Below, one piece after another: positions 1-10,231 of a DNA stretch of 64,000 bases. The first letter of the stretch is position 1. Each line of letters opens with the position of its first letter. The notes under the pieces were generated by a model. That model had not been told where the DNA came from. It searched no databases and saw only the letters and a list, made by a program, of their open reading frames with translations. The position numbers and the translations under genes were made by a program. This DNA is from Nemopilema nomurai (lineage: Eukaryota > Cnidaria > Scyphozoa > Rhizostomeae > Rhizostomatidae), in the NCBI GenBank assembly GCA_003864495.1, contig ML133428.1, forward strand, positions 2,485,009-2,549,008, given 5' to 3'.

Positions 1-2678
1 TGTTTAACTCGTCAATGATCGAAACGAGGCCACATGAAAACGAAAACTAAGATGTAAGTACACCACGTAAGTTTTACTCCTTGTTATGTCGTAGTTATTT
101 TTAGCAATCTTGACTCTATCGTGCAAGAGAAACGATGTTATCTTGATCAAATAAACTCACTGATTCTCCGAATGGTCTTTTCTTGGGGTGTCAACAATAC
201 GAAATTGCGTATTGGATGTCCTACATCTCGGCATACATTCACTAGAACAAAACACGATGCAAGGTAATGAAAGGAAGAAAGTAACAGAAAACGAAGTAAG
301 AAAAGAATAAACCTGAGCTAATTTACTTGATTTTGATTCAGAAACATTTTTTAGAATTTGTTTAAAATAAAAGTTTCATAAACGCAGGTAAGAAAACAAA
401 ACTAATATTTTGAACAGCTCGTATCAAGAACAAGAATAAAACTTGTGAATGGAAAATTGGATTTGGCATTAAGAGTTTGTAAAAGACACCACGATGCTGT
501 TTGCAACTCGATCATGTTAGTTTTTACGTAGATGTGATCTTGGTCGTCTTAATAATCATAGGCATTAGAGTGTCGACAACACAACTTTCATTTTAAATCC
601 AACTTGCTATGAGAATATTCCATGAAAGGAGAGCAAGTAAATTCACGAAGATTTCGCGACTTTCATAATGAAAGATGGATAGCAAGCATAATATCAGAAG
701 CATTTTACTTGTGACATTACTCAAAGAATAAAATAAAGGTAGGGTCACGATAAAAGGGTAAGGAAAATAACATTGGTTGCGTAAAAAGAATGGAGAGTTC
801 GACTGGAGAGAAACACGTATTGGGTTCAGAGAGAAATGCGGAGACTATGCCTGTCGGAAGGACACAAAATGATATGCGACGTATTTTTCATTTGCCAACA
901 GTTGTATTTTCCAAATGAATGAGTTTTTGAGTATGGGAAGAAATCTCTTTTTGTCATTTTCAATGCAAGTATTGTTGGTTATATAGTAGCGTCCACGAAA
1001 TAGATTTTGCAGTAAATAAAAATTTTCAAAATAATGCAACTTTTTAGATAAAGCCAACTTAAAGCAAGATAGTCTTAGTACATCCTGAAAAGATTTGTAT
1101 CAATCATTGCTAAATGAAGACTTTGGATTGCAGATGGCTTTAATTTGGTGATTCTGGCGATGCTTGTAGGAGAGTTTGCGCAATAGGGTACAAGATTACG
1201 AAGCCGTGTAAGATGAACGGCTCCAAAGGATCAACCTCAGAGCCAGCAAAACAGCGAAGAAGAGTCGATAAACGGATTAATCCTGTATCTGGGGATTACA
1301 AGCAAATCAGAATTGCCACCTGTCGCATCTTAAAAAGTGGTCGTCGATTGGGTTGAAAAATTTCATCAAAATTTGCAATTCAGTATTCAGATGCAGGTCA
1401 ATGCAATTCGCTACGCAGTCAGATCCCTAAATCCACCTTTTGCATACGAGACGAACGGAACTCCGTCAGTCAGAGCAGGAAGGTGCCTCGGAGGATAGCA
1501 AACACTTCCAATATCATTACAGAATGAAGCTTTTTGGATATAATATCCGGCTTTTTGCCGCAATTGCTATTAGTTCAGTAGACACAGTGGATTGAAACCG
1601 AACATAATGTTTGTTATTTAGGATACGTTGGTCGAGAATAATTTCCATAGCAGAAAGGTTGTAAATTATGAACCAGCATTAAGCATTTTTATGGTGAAAC
1701 TAAGGTAATGCAAAACAGTAGACCAAGTAATCCGGTAGTTCTCATTTCCCATGCATTAATTAGTTCCTAGGCTGGTGTCCTAGGTATTATTATTAGGATG
1801 AATGGCTTCAGTGGAAAACTAGCCAATGAGAATCAAAGTTCCACAACCTACTAAGGACCTCTGGTGCTTTGAGGCTCCCACTTGAGATGGGACAGATAAA
1901 ATCCATTGAATCTTAAAAATAGCAGCTGTTATACCAAGAAAGCTAATACCACTAATGGTCAATAGATAATAGACATTGCATATAGCACAAAAGATGCGAT
2001 GCTCGAATTATTCTAAACTGTTGAATGACCTCCATATGAATCTCGCATTCAAAAGATTTTCAATTCACAAACTGGTATTTTTTATCTGAATTCCGACTTA
2101 TGTTCCGTCGCATTATTCTAAATTTTAGGTTGATTACTGCAATCATTTTCCAACAAGTAAACATTATCAAGATTGTATGAAGATACAAGAAATGAAAAGA
2201 CGATTAGCAAGTGTTATAAGCCAATATTTGTCGATTGTGATTTGAGAGTTTTGGGGATAAACCGAGAAGCAAAATCATATGTGTAATCAAATCAGGGCCA
2301 ACAGAGCGGGTGCTATTCAAATAACGAAGGGTTGAAGACATGGCGGGCTCAAAAGAACAATAGCGAATAAGGGCATAGCAAAAGTGTACCGTCGTGAGGA
2401 GGACCAAATAGTCTATACTTTAGGTCCTTTTGAATCAGTGAACGCATCTACACTGACAACATGTGACCACAATGTTCTAATTCCCTCATAAAATAGGAGT
2501 CATCACAGGTACCCATTCGAAACATAATGTTTGGGGCAAACTGTACATTGAACGGGTTTCTTTGTATTGGGTCACTCCTTGAGATTGCAAATTAACACAA
2601 CCATTAACGAAAAGGCCAGGAAAAAACCTAGGCTTCCTTGGCCGTTAATCGATTTTTTATGTAAGCTGGTAGACAAAC
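1..2678. other. No gene recognised; probable NOL9 intron or 3' part
   Basis: The last NOL9 exon I can identify ends at 2,679 on the minus strand, about 300 residues short of the family's usual C-terminus, so this stretch should be either intron or downstream NOL9 exons. I searched the minus strand for the conserved C-terminal blocks and found nothing convincing. A short open frame around 1,200-1,340 exists on both strands but resembles nothing I know. The rest is AT-rich with no RNA gene seen. Confidence 0.5.
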
Positions 2679-2841
2679 CTTTGTTTCGACTGGCAATCCA
2701 CACTCCACCCGGGTTGTGTCTGCACCCAATCATCGCTCAATGCGAAGAACCCCCGGTCAGCCTCTGTTTGGGTTCTGAACTGCAGCACCAGCGAAGGATT
2801 CACAGTTCGCATGACGTCAGCCAGTAGAGAGAGCCCTAAAC
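2679..2841 (-). CDS. NOL9: NOL9 exon 9 (last one identified)
   Basis: The acceptor reads cgatag/GTTTAGGG and the likely donor CAAAG/gtttgt. The translation LGLSLLADVMRTVNPSLVLQF continues LLVNTQGWMKG of the previous exon in phase and aligns with the human GLLLLIDLIRLLSPSHVVQF segment. The rest (WVQTQPGWSVDC) is poorly conserved. A 2.5 kb intron carrying two transposon-like elements separates it from exon 8. Confidence 0.85.
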
Positions 2842-5800
2842 CTATCGAGCGAGATGAAACGTTATCACTGCCGGACATTAAGGCTCTAGGAATCCCCCCT
2901 GTGTGGGAAGCAGCTATGATAAGACACTGTTTACACGAGAGAAAATGGAACCGTTCTAAATGGTTCCGAAAACTAGCCCGAATGGGCGTTGCGTTTACAC
3001 TAGTTGGAACCGTTCCACTTGTGACCGGCTATCCGTTCTCTTTTGGCTCCGCTACAGAAATAGTTCCATTTGGGACTGTTCCATTTGGCTGCCGTGTAAA
3101 CGGGCAGGACAGCTTGGAAACCGAGCCAAATGAGAACACTTAGGAAACGAGGGTTTTTTGCACTGGTATGGGGCCTAATGAAATATGATCTCTAAAAAAT
3201 TTGTAGGTTTGTTGCTGCTTGATGAAATCAAATTAGATTCCAGTTTGATAGTTCACGATGGATCGAGTAAAGAAAACTGTGGCATCCTTTTTTCCAAAAT
3301 AATGTCTGTTTGGTGGGCAAAGTCAAAATTGTGTCTTCTTCATAGCTTACGACAGCGAAGAATTTTGAATGTGAGTGTAAGGATGGACCATCGACGTGGC
3401 GTTTTAAGACGTTTGACCACAATGAAAAATCATAAACAAAATGCAAAAGTAGGTTCTTGGTTAAGCCATGTTTCCCTTCCAAACGGAACCGTTCCGTTTT
3501 CTCTCGTGTAAACAAGGTCTAAAATGCTTACAAAGGCAGCTTTGCCATTCACGCTTCGCAACTCGCACTTTTTGTGAATATTATTTGGACAGCATTCTAC
3601 TTAGTTATAAAGGCTTTTACAGAGGCCACAATGGGAAAAAGTTCTATAATATTTTATGTAGCATTTAACAGAGAACAGCTATGTCATATAGATTGGTCAT
3701 ATTCCTTATTACTATTATTATCATAACTGCTATTTAGACCATGATTACCATTATCATTATTCCGTCAACAACATTTATATAAAATAGCCAAATTTAAATT
3801 CCAATGCCTTTGAGATAAAATCGATCTAGAAATGATGTCAAATAATAAAATGATAATTGAATACATTAATCAGCGATAATAACACGACAAAAATATTACT
3901 GGCTCATTAATATTTCAGATAAATATAATCGTGAGGAAATCCACCACACGGTTAAATGCAATCTAGGAAACGTGTAAGCAAATAAAAAATAACTTGTTTT
4001 TCGGAATTTCGAATCATAAAGTGACCAAATTATGAATGCTTGAAATGATTGTGGCATTCAAGCAGCCTCTCAATATTACAGAACTGTTTTTCCAAAAATA
4101 GCCCGAACAGATATTTCTGTAAATTTTATAGGTGATGTAAACAAGCCGTTGATTCGATTTGCAAAAATAACGAAACATAACACATAAGAGAAAGACTGAT
4201 CGGCTTACAAATACAACGAAAAACAAAACCCGAGAGAATTAAATTTAATGGCTGTAGAGATTAAGGTTCAATTTTGTGGATAAAAGTTTGCTGACAGTGA
4301 GGATAAAGGAAAAGATGGAAAGCCAAAACTAGCTAAAAAAAGCCTGCGGGAAGAAGGTATGATTAAAGAATAAAAACCCTTCTGTCACAATTGATTGCAA
4401 ATTAATCTGATTTCTTATCTTTTACGCCTATGTAAAAGGGTTTATGAGTCAATTTAACTTATTTCATAGTACTCGAGTGCCAAAATTTCTAGTCTTCAAA
4501 AGTTATTTTTTTATTACTTTGATGTACTTGGCTGGTGTCGGCTGGTTATCTAAAGGAGCATTTGCTGGCATAAGACCTCTGTGAAGCATCGATTGCGTTA
4601 AGAAAAAAAAGTTCATTTCTAATGAAGTATTAACAAGATCTAAGTCCGTCGAATTTTCTTCGTTTAGCTAGGTCAAATGAAGGGCAAATCATCAAAATCA
4701 GGTGATATTGGTGAGTTGAGCGATTAGGCTTATTACGACAAGCAAATTAAAGACAATCTATATTGGTGATATTGTGAAAACCATTATAGTAGCACGTGCT
4801 GTTCACCGGCATAAACATAGGACATAAATAGCAATTGGGCGAATTGTTGAATTCTATATTCTAACTGTTTTAGAGACGATTTTTTAAATGGTTCATTATG
4901 AGCCATCATGTACATTAGGTCATATGCAGGCAGTGGCGTGGTAGGTAGGGGAGTGGTAGGGGGCCATGCCCCGCGCTTTTGACAACCCAGAAGGGGCCCC
5001 GCACCTAAACAAAACTGAAAAGGCACCACCTCGTGGCATAATAATTTTAACGGAAAAGAACTTGAAGAAGAATCTTGGCTAACAAAGAACTTTCAAACAA
5101 GGGGCAGGCAGATGATTTCGACCCTGGGCCCCGAAGTCCCTACAGCCGCTACTGCATGCGGGCGGCTGAGGCCCTGCTCCGTATTAAATGGGCTACGGTT
5201 TTGTGTGAAATCTCAGCAATTAGCTATCACATATCTTATTGATAAGAACTTGCGTTATGTTGCATTAGATTGTCAACAGCTCCAAAATTGTAAATGCACA
5301 AGTTGTAGAAATCATACCTTTCATCCACCCCTGTGTGTTTACTAGCAGCGGTCCTTGTGAGCTGTACTGATCAGTGTACATAAAAAAAGCTTCTTGTATA
5401 CAGCGGATATACGTGGAAGGATCATCCTTTGGTGAGGTATTTCCAAAGAACAAAGATCTACGAAGAACAGGTCACGTATAGCATTCACCGGAGCGGAGGT
5501 GAAAAGCTACGAATCACAGAAAAGAATTGCAAGAAACAATATTACTGTGCCATGTCCAAAAGCTGATTGGGTATCACCTTCTGCAAGAGAGATCTCTAGT
5601 GCAAGACATGGTCACTGAGCGAAGTTTTGAGCCCATTTCTGGACTCTAAACAAAAATGCAAGCAAGAGACATTGCCCTATGACCTATTGACCCTAAAGGA
5701 GCCCTAAAAGATATTTGCTCTATGACCTATTGTCCTTGTTACCTGACCTTTCACTAGGAGCTCAAGCAGGCTCTTGAGTAAACTCCCTTACCCTCGAAAC

Positions 5801-8800
5801 AATTCTGATCACATCTCTAACACATAGCACTCCCATGAATAGAAATTCGACACTACTTGAGGAAGGGAAGGTTCTTTGACGCACTTTATTGTAAGTGGCA
5901 GAAAAGCATTGACGTGATGAAGAAAATAGATAATTGCAGCTTCCTTAGATTTTTTTCTGATGCATGTCATTTTCTTTATGCATCTCTATTTCAAGCCATA
6001 CCAGATAGCTAAGGTTTACTGCAAAGGTATCTGACACACTAAGATCTCATGATTACTTACGCCTCTGGTTTTCTTTGATGGGTAAAAGGTGGGCCAATCA
6101 GCGGTGCATCCACCTTCATTAAGGATATCAAGCCTGGAGGAGTGAACTCGCTTTGGCCAAGGTCACAGTCGAGATAAAAAACCACACGTGAGCTACAATG
6201 GATAAATCACCGGGAAGTCACGTAAATGCTTATCAAGAAATCGACAAAAACTGCATTACCGTTGTACAAGCCAATGGCCTAAAAGCTTTTCCATTAATCA
6301 TTGAATCAAATCAACGTGAAGCGAATTCCTAAGCAATATAATAATAATGATTATCACACCAAAAGCGTAAATCATAAATCATAAACGTACCGATGGGATA
6401 ATTTGACAACTGGGAGATTGTTACTGAGTTTTTCAACTCTGCCATGTCAGTGACGTCATACCCATCAACAAGCATATGGCAAGTTTCCAAGGAATACCGA
6501 GCACAGATTAGCATATTGTTCAACAACTAAAACATTTGCTTAAGGAATGAGAAATAATGGAATAAGAATTGATATTTAATTCCTGATGTGTGCAAGGGCT
6601 CGTAAAACTCAGTAAAAAGCTGGACTATTTAAAACGATCCCGTCCAGTGAAGTTAGTAAAAATTGCTCCATGGTCACCCAATTAACCTTATAAAATATCA
6701 ATTTTATATCCAGAGTCATCAGAAGTAATTCGAAATCTAAGACCGGATGCAGGTAGAAGATGGGCATAAAAGGTATGCCACATTTGGATGGGTAGCCAAC
6801 AACGTGTATATTACCTCTTTAATAACGAATTTGTCAAGAATCTAGAGAATGTGGATTTGCCTGTGTTCTTGTTCCCACAGAGTAAAACACAAAACGATTG
6901 CTCTAAGAAACAAAATGTTAACATATAAGTTTAACATAATATGATTTACGAAAAGTGAGAACCTGGAATTGTTATAAAATGCAGTCCCGTTAATACCTTT
7001 GCTAAGGAAAGCTAAATAGAAGTTGAAAATAGCAAGGATTAGCGGAACCAAGCTCTTGCATACTGATATAGAAATAGCAAATTGGGGTCCAAAACCGCCA
7101 GTGGTGTGTGAGAAGAGCATGCGATTGGTTATTGTATGACCAACCAACATACACTGCACATCTACTTTTAGAAAATTCCAAGTGAAAAGACAAACTTTAA
7201 AATCAATGAAGTTTAGATCTACCTTGTCTCTGGTGCAGTAGCTGGTGAATACTGGAAACCACTGGTCTCCATTCCTCTGCAGAAATGGCAAGCTTAGCAT
7301 TGGCAAATCCAACCTTTTAAAAGTAACTCATACATTAAAATCCTAATGCATCAAGATACAATGAAATATTAAGGTTCTGACCTAGAATGATACTCTGACA
7401 TGGTTCTAGCAAAGAGAGGACAGTTAATTTTTTTGTAAGCATGCAAGTATATATTCCTTAGGAATATTGTTATTGATATCCTCATATTACCATCCATTAC
7501 ATACAACATATTTTGAAAACTGTACCACAAACAAATCTTTGCCTTGACTTCCAATATACATATTCCTTATTGCAAAACAGAAGATCAAGAAATTGTGAAT
7601 CTTCTGAAAAGCACTTTGTTATGAATAGCCTTTTCCCTGCAACACACCAAATTTGCATCAATCAAACATTAAATCAGATACAAAAGGCACAAAAAGAAAG
7701 CTTTAAATCATAAAATTATGAATACCTCAGGTGATTTGACAAATATTTGCTTGAAAGGGTGAAAAGAACAACTGAAGTCCATTTGAAAGGTAGATGACGA
7801 CTTTGACAGTACAACCGTCTCAAATGATGACCAATTCTCCTGGATTTTGTCCAAATCATTGCAGAAATACTTTTCCAGCATGGAAAGACTATCCTTTTGC
7901 AGCTTCTGTTCTGTTTTTGCACAAGTTTTGCCATACATAAGCTGCAATCCAGATGCCTTTGAACAATACACAGAGGCAGGCAAATCTGGCTGAGAAACCT
8001 CATGTCCAAAGATTTCTATTTGTCCTTTTACAACTTGAAGCTTGCAGTTTCCATTAATAGTCACATTCTACAAAGTAATAATACTAACCATTCAGAAAAA
8101 GAAGAGTTCAAAGAGAGGAAGAAAGTGTTGGCCAAATATCTATATATTGGGTCATAAAAGAACTGTTAGCCATATCTGTCTATATAGCAATTAGTGCTTG
8201 GAGGTGGCAAATGGAAATCCTCAAATAATGATGTAATGAATTCTTAGATACCGTGTCAGAAAAAACAGACATGCTTGCTTTGTTAATAGTATTTCAAAAA
8301 TATCATGTATCTTGCTATGATGGTTTCATAGAACCACTTTTAATGTTGATCTGACTGAATTTAACGATTAAGCAATTTATTCATGTCATTGTTTTAATCA
8401 TTGCTTTCACAAAAGAGCACCTCTATCGTGGATCTTCTGAAGAGTAGATAGAAACAAGGAACATTATTCAAGATAATACTGTCATAGAAGTATTGTCTGA
8501 GAAACAACACTAAAAAAGCAATACTCTATTTAGATACTAACCAAAGAATCATTCAACAACACCAAAGCAGTCACTCCATCACTATTTGGTACTGCAACAA
8601 AACATCTGAAAAAAGGAAAAAAATAGGTTGACAGAAAATTCCATTCATACAGTGTCTAAAGCTGTACATTGGTCATTTTCAAAAACAATAAAGATGATCC
8701 AGAGTTACTTTCAACGTTGCAAATTCATACCAAAAGTATTTTTCCCTTCAATTTAACTTAGAAGCCAAATAATACAATACATCAACCAACAAGAGAATTT

Positions 8801-9975
8801 CAAAGCTGTTCTCAGCAAAATTTTAGCTTAAGTGCTTGCTTGGTGGCACAAGAAAATAACCAATGATTTCAGCAGAGTAATTGTATTGGTTGGCATTTTG
8901 CTATAATTGTGTACTTGCAAAAAGTGACAATTTGGAATTAAGTATTGAAGATGACAGAAAAGGTTGGGAACTTGCTATCTAACTTCTCCACCTGCTATTA
9001 CAACAAGGTATACTTCCAAAATTGATGGCTAGCAGTGTAACCTAAACACATAAAAAATTATAATGATTATATACTATAGGCATGTAGATAAAGTATTAAA
9101 TGAACTAAGAATCAATCATCAAAATGAAATTTCCAGTAACTTGTACATACAATGCTTTTCTGGCATCAGAGGTTGATGGCACACTCTCAAGCGCATCAGT
9201 ACTGCTTTTAGTAACCTGCTTTTCATCTATAGGTGCAACCTCACTTTCACTGAGATCACTTTCCTCGGCTGAATTCTCCACAATCACTACATCAATATCT
9301 TCTTCTTGAATCTCTGAAATTGGGCTACCATCACAGGAAGTTTCCCGGATGTCAGTCTCCTTTGTTATTGGTGTTGATGGTTCATAAGCGCATCTAGCAA
9401 TTCCATCATTAGAACTTCCAACAGGACTGTCTTCTACCGGCTGGGCCACAAGTGTAGAAAATCTGAAATCCTTAAGAAATGTATCCTTCTGCTTTGACTG
9501 TTTGCTTTTTGATATAGTCCTTCCAACTTTTCTCAAATTCTTTAGCTCTGCAACTTGCTTTGCTTCCTACAAAACATTATCTATTTACATTAAACTAATA
9601 AAAAGTTCATCAACCTTGTTAAAGCAGCATGTTTTAGACTGCATAGACACCTCCAGATATCTGCTTTATTTATTTAAAACAAGATGCATAAAGCATCATC
9701 AGCCTTAGTGAAATTGCTTTGAAACCAGAATATAGTGTAGAAGAATGCCATATTGGAATTTTGGTGAATAGGTGAAGAGAATGCTTCAATTTAAGCCCTT
9801 TTAGTGGCAAGAATTCCATGGTTAATGTTGAACTATTTGCTATTACTAATACATGGATCCGGGGGGATGTAACGTAAAACAAACAATAGGTGACTGTTTT
9901 ATTCCTAGTGCCATCGGCTACAACCTTCAAAAGTCTCTTCTGGTTTTGGGCTCCTTTTCCTTTATTCTTTCCCAT
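2679..9975 (-). CDS. NOL9: NOL9 polynucleotide 5'-hydroxyl kinase (3' end not found)
   Basis: NOL9/Grc3 phosphorylates the 5'-OH of RNA made when ITS2 is cleaved, and acts in the nucleolus in 60S subunit maturation. Exons in order: 9925-9975, 9151-9566, 8542-8605, 7726-8067, 7223-7313, 6815-6902, 6061-6193, 5318-5457, 2679-2841. The start MGKNKGKG gives a basic, acidic-patched N-terminus. A beta domain follows (VPNSDGVTALVLLN, then KGQIEIFGHEVSQP). The kinase domain holds Walker A GNKNTGKST at about residues 331-339, the family signature YLDCDLGQSEFTPPG, GPPFTH, LLVNTQGW and finally NPSLVLQF. Exon phases agree except at the 6815-6902/6061-6193 junction, where one base too many is present (see findings). 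The C-terminal third is not visible. It lies head to head with BAP1. Family identity is firm; the structure left of 2,679 is unknown. Confidence 0.9.
2928..3514. mobile_element. Foldback (MITE-like) element, 587 bp
   Basis: The left end TGTTTACACGAGAGAAAA is matched by its reverse complement at the right end (TTTTCTCTCGTGTAAACA), and both continue into GGAACCGTTC-type sequence. Internal copies of GTTTACAC plus GGAACCGTTCC occur near 2,994, and GTGTAAAC occurs near 3,093, so the element has nested inverted repeats. No clear target-site duplication is visible and no transposase frame is present. It sits in NOL9 intron 8, only 86 bp from exon 9. The two open frames inside (2811-3143 and 3185-3511, plus strand) are judged chance. 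Confidence 0.75.
4931..5154. mobile_element. Possible hAT-like MITE, 224 bp
   Basis: The left end reads CAGTGGCGTGGTAGGTAGGG, like the CAGTGGCGTAG ends of many hAT elements. The right end, read inversely, is CAGTAGCGGCTGTAGGG. The eight flanking bases (tatgcagg and catgcggg) agree at six positions, as an old 8-bp duplication would. The body is more GC-rich than its surroundings. It lies in NOL9 intron 8. The assignment rests on terminal similarity only. Confidence 0.5.
5318..5457 (-). CDS. NOL9: NOL9 exon 8
   Basis: The exon encodes FFGNTSPKDDPSTYIRC and GPLLVNTQGWMKG. The VNT.GW motif is a hallmark of the NOL9/Grc3/Clp1 kinase fold. The acceptor is cgtag/ATCTTTG and the donor AAAG/gtatga. 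Phases fit exon 7 (ending GC) and exon 9. Confidence 0.93.
5668..5762. repeat. Dispersed ATGACCTATTG repeat, copy A
   Basis: Holds CCCTATGACCTATTGACCCT and then CTATGACCTATTGTCCTTG followed by ACCTGACCT and ACTAGGAGC. The same ordered blocks recur at 34,996-35,077, and in inverse orientation in part at 32,752-32,806. It lies in NOL9 intron 7. No coding potential. Confidence 0.6.
6061..6193 (-). CDS. NOL9: NOL9 exon 7 (Walker B; apparent 1-base excess)
   Basis: Encodes YLDCDLGQSEFTPPG and GPPFTH, the most conserved block of the family. The acceptor is attgtag/CTCACG and the donor GAGGC/gtaagt. Exon 6 leaves two bases of a codon, which would put the start of this exon into a frame that hits a stop. 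The conserved frame is reached only if one T of the seven-T run (plus-strand A7 at 6,176-6,182) is absent. The downstream phase agrees with one extra base. Confidence 0.9.
6815..6902 (-). CDS. NOL9: NOL9 exon 6 (Walker A)
   Basis: Encodes QSFCVLLCGNKNTGKSTF and SRFLTNSLLK, matching human PVILVCGSQDVGKSTF. This is the ATP-binding P-loop. The acceptor is ttcttag/AGCAATCG and the donor AAAGAG/gtaata. A longer open frame in another phase (6842-7312) overlaps it and is a shadow. Confidence 0.93.
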
Positions 9976-10231
9976 TTCTGAAGCTTGTCAAATAATTAGG
10001 CATTTCTTGCCATTCCTCCAAAACAACCTTCGCTTATCGTCTCGTGGTAGTAACAACGACAACAACATACAACGACAGTCAAGCCATTTTACAATAGCCT
10101 CTTGTAAGATTTGAAAACGAGACCAAAAGTTTACCCTAATAACAAAGCAAGGGGCTCTTGAGGGGTTTTCGCTGCTTTGTTGAAGTAAAATAAATGGAAA
10201 GGGGGCAATAATAGTGCGAATCTTCGTAATA
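9976..10231. promoter_or_regulatory. Shared NOL9/BAP1 divergent promoter region
   Basis: The 256 bp between the NOL9 start codon (minus) and the BAP1 start codon (plus) must contain both 5' UTRs and both promoters, unless an upstream non-coding exon exists. I see no TATA box at a credible distance for either gene. The arrangement suggests a bidirectional promoter for two housekeeping genes. Confidence 0.7.

Noticed and set aside
1201..1340. Short coding-looking text on both strands
   Set aside because: Under 55 codons, no family match to NOL9 or anything else, no splice support.
2811..3511. Two plus-strand open frames of about 110 codons
   Set aside because: They lie mostly in the foldback element and consist of its repeat units.
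6329..6526. Minus-strand open frame with a plausible donor (CCCATCG/gtacgt) between NOL9 exons 6 and 7
   Set aside because: It has no family similarity, and no acceptor gives the phase needed to join exon 6 to exon 7.
6842..7312. 156-codon hydrophobic minus-strand frame
   Set aside because: Overlaps NOL9 exons 5 and 6 in another frame; the true frame holds the Walker A motif.
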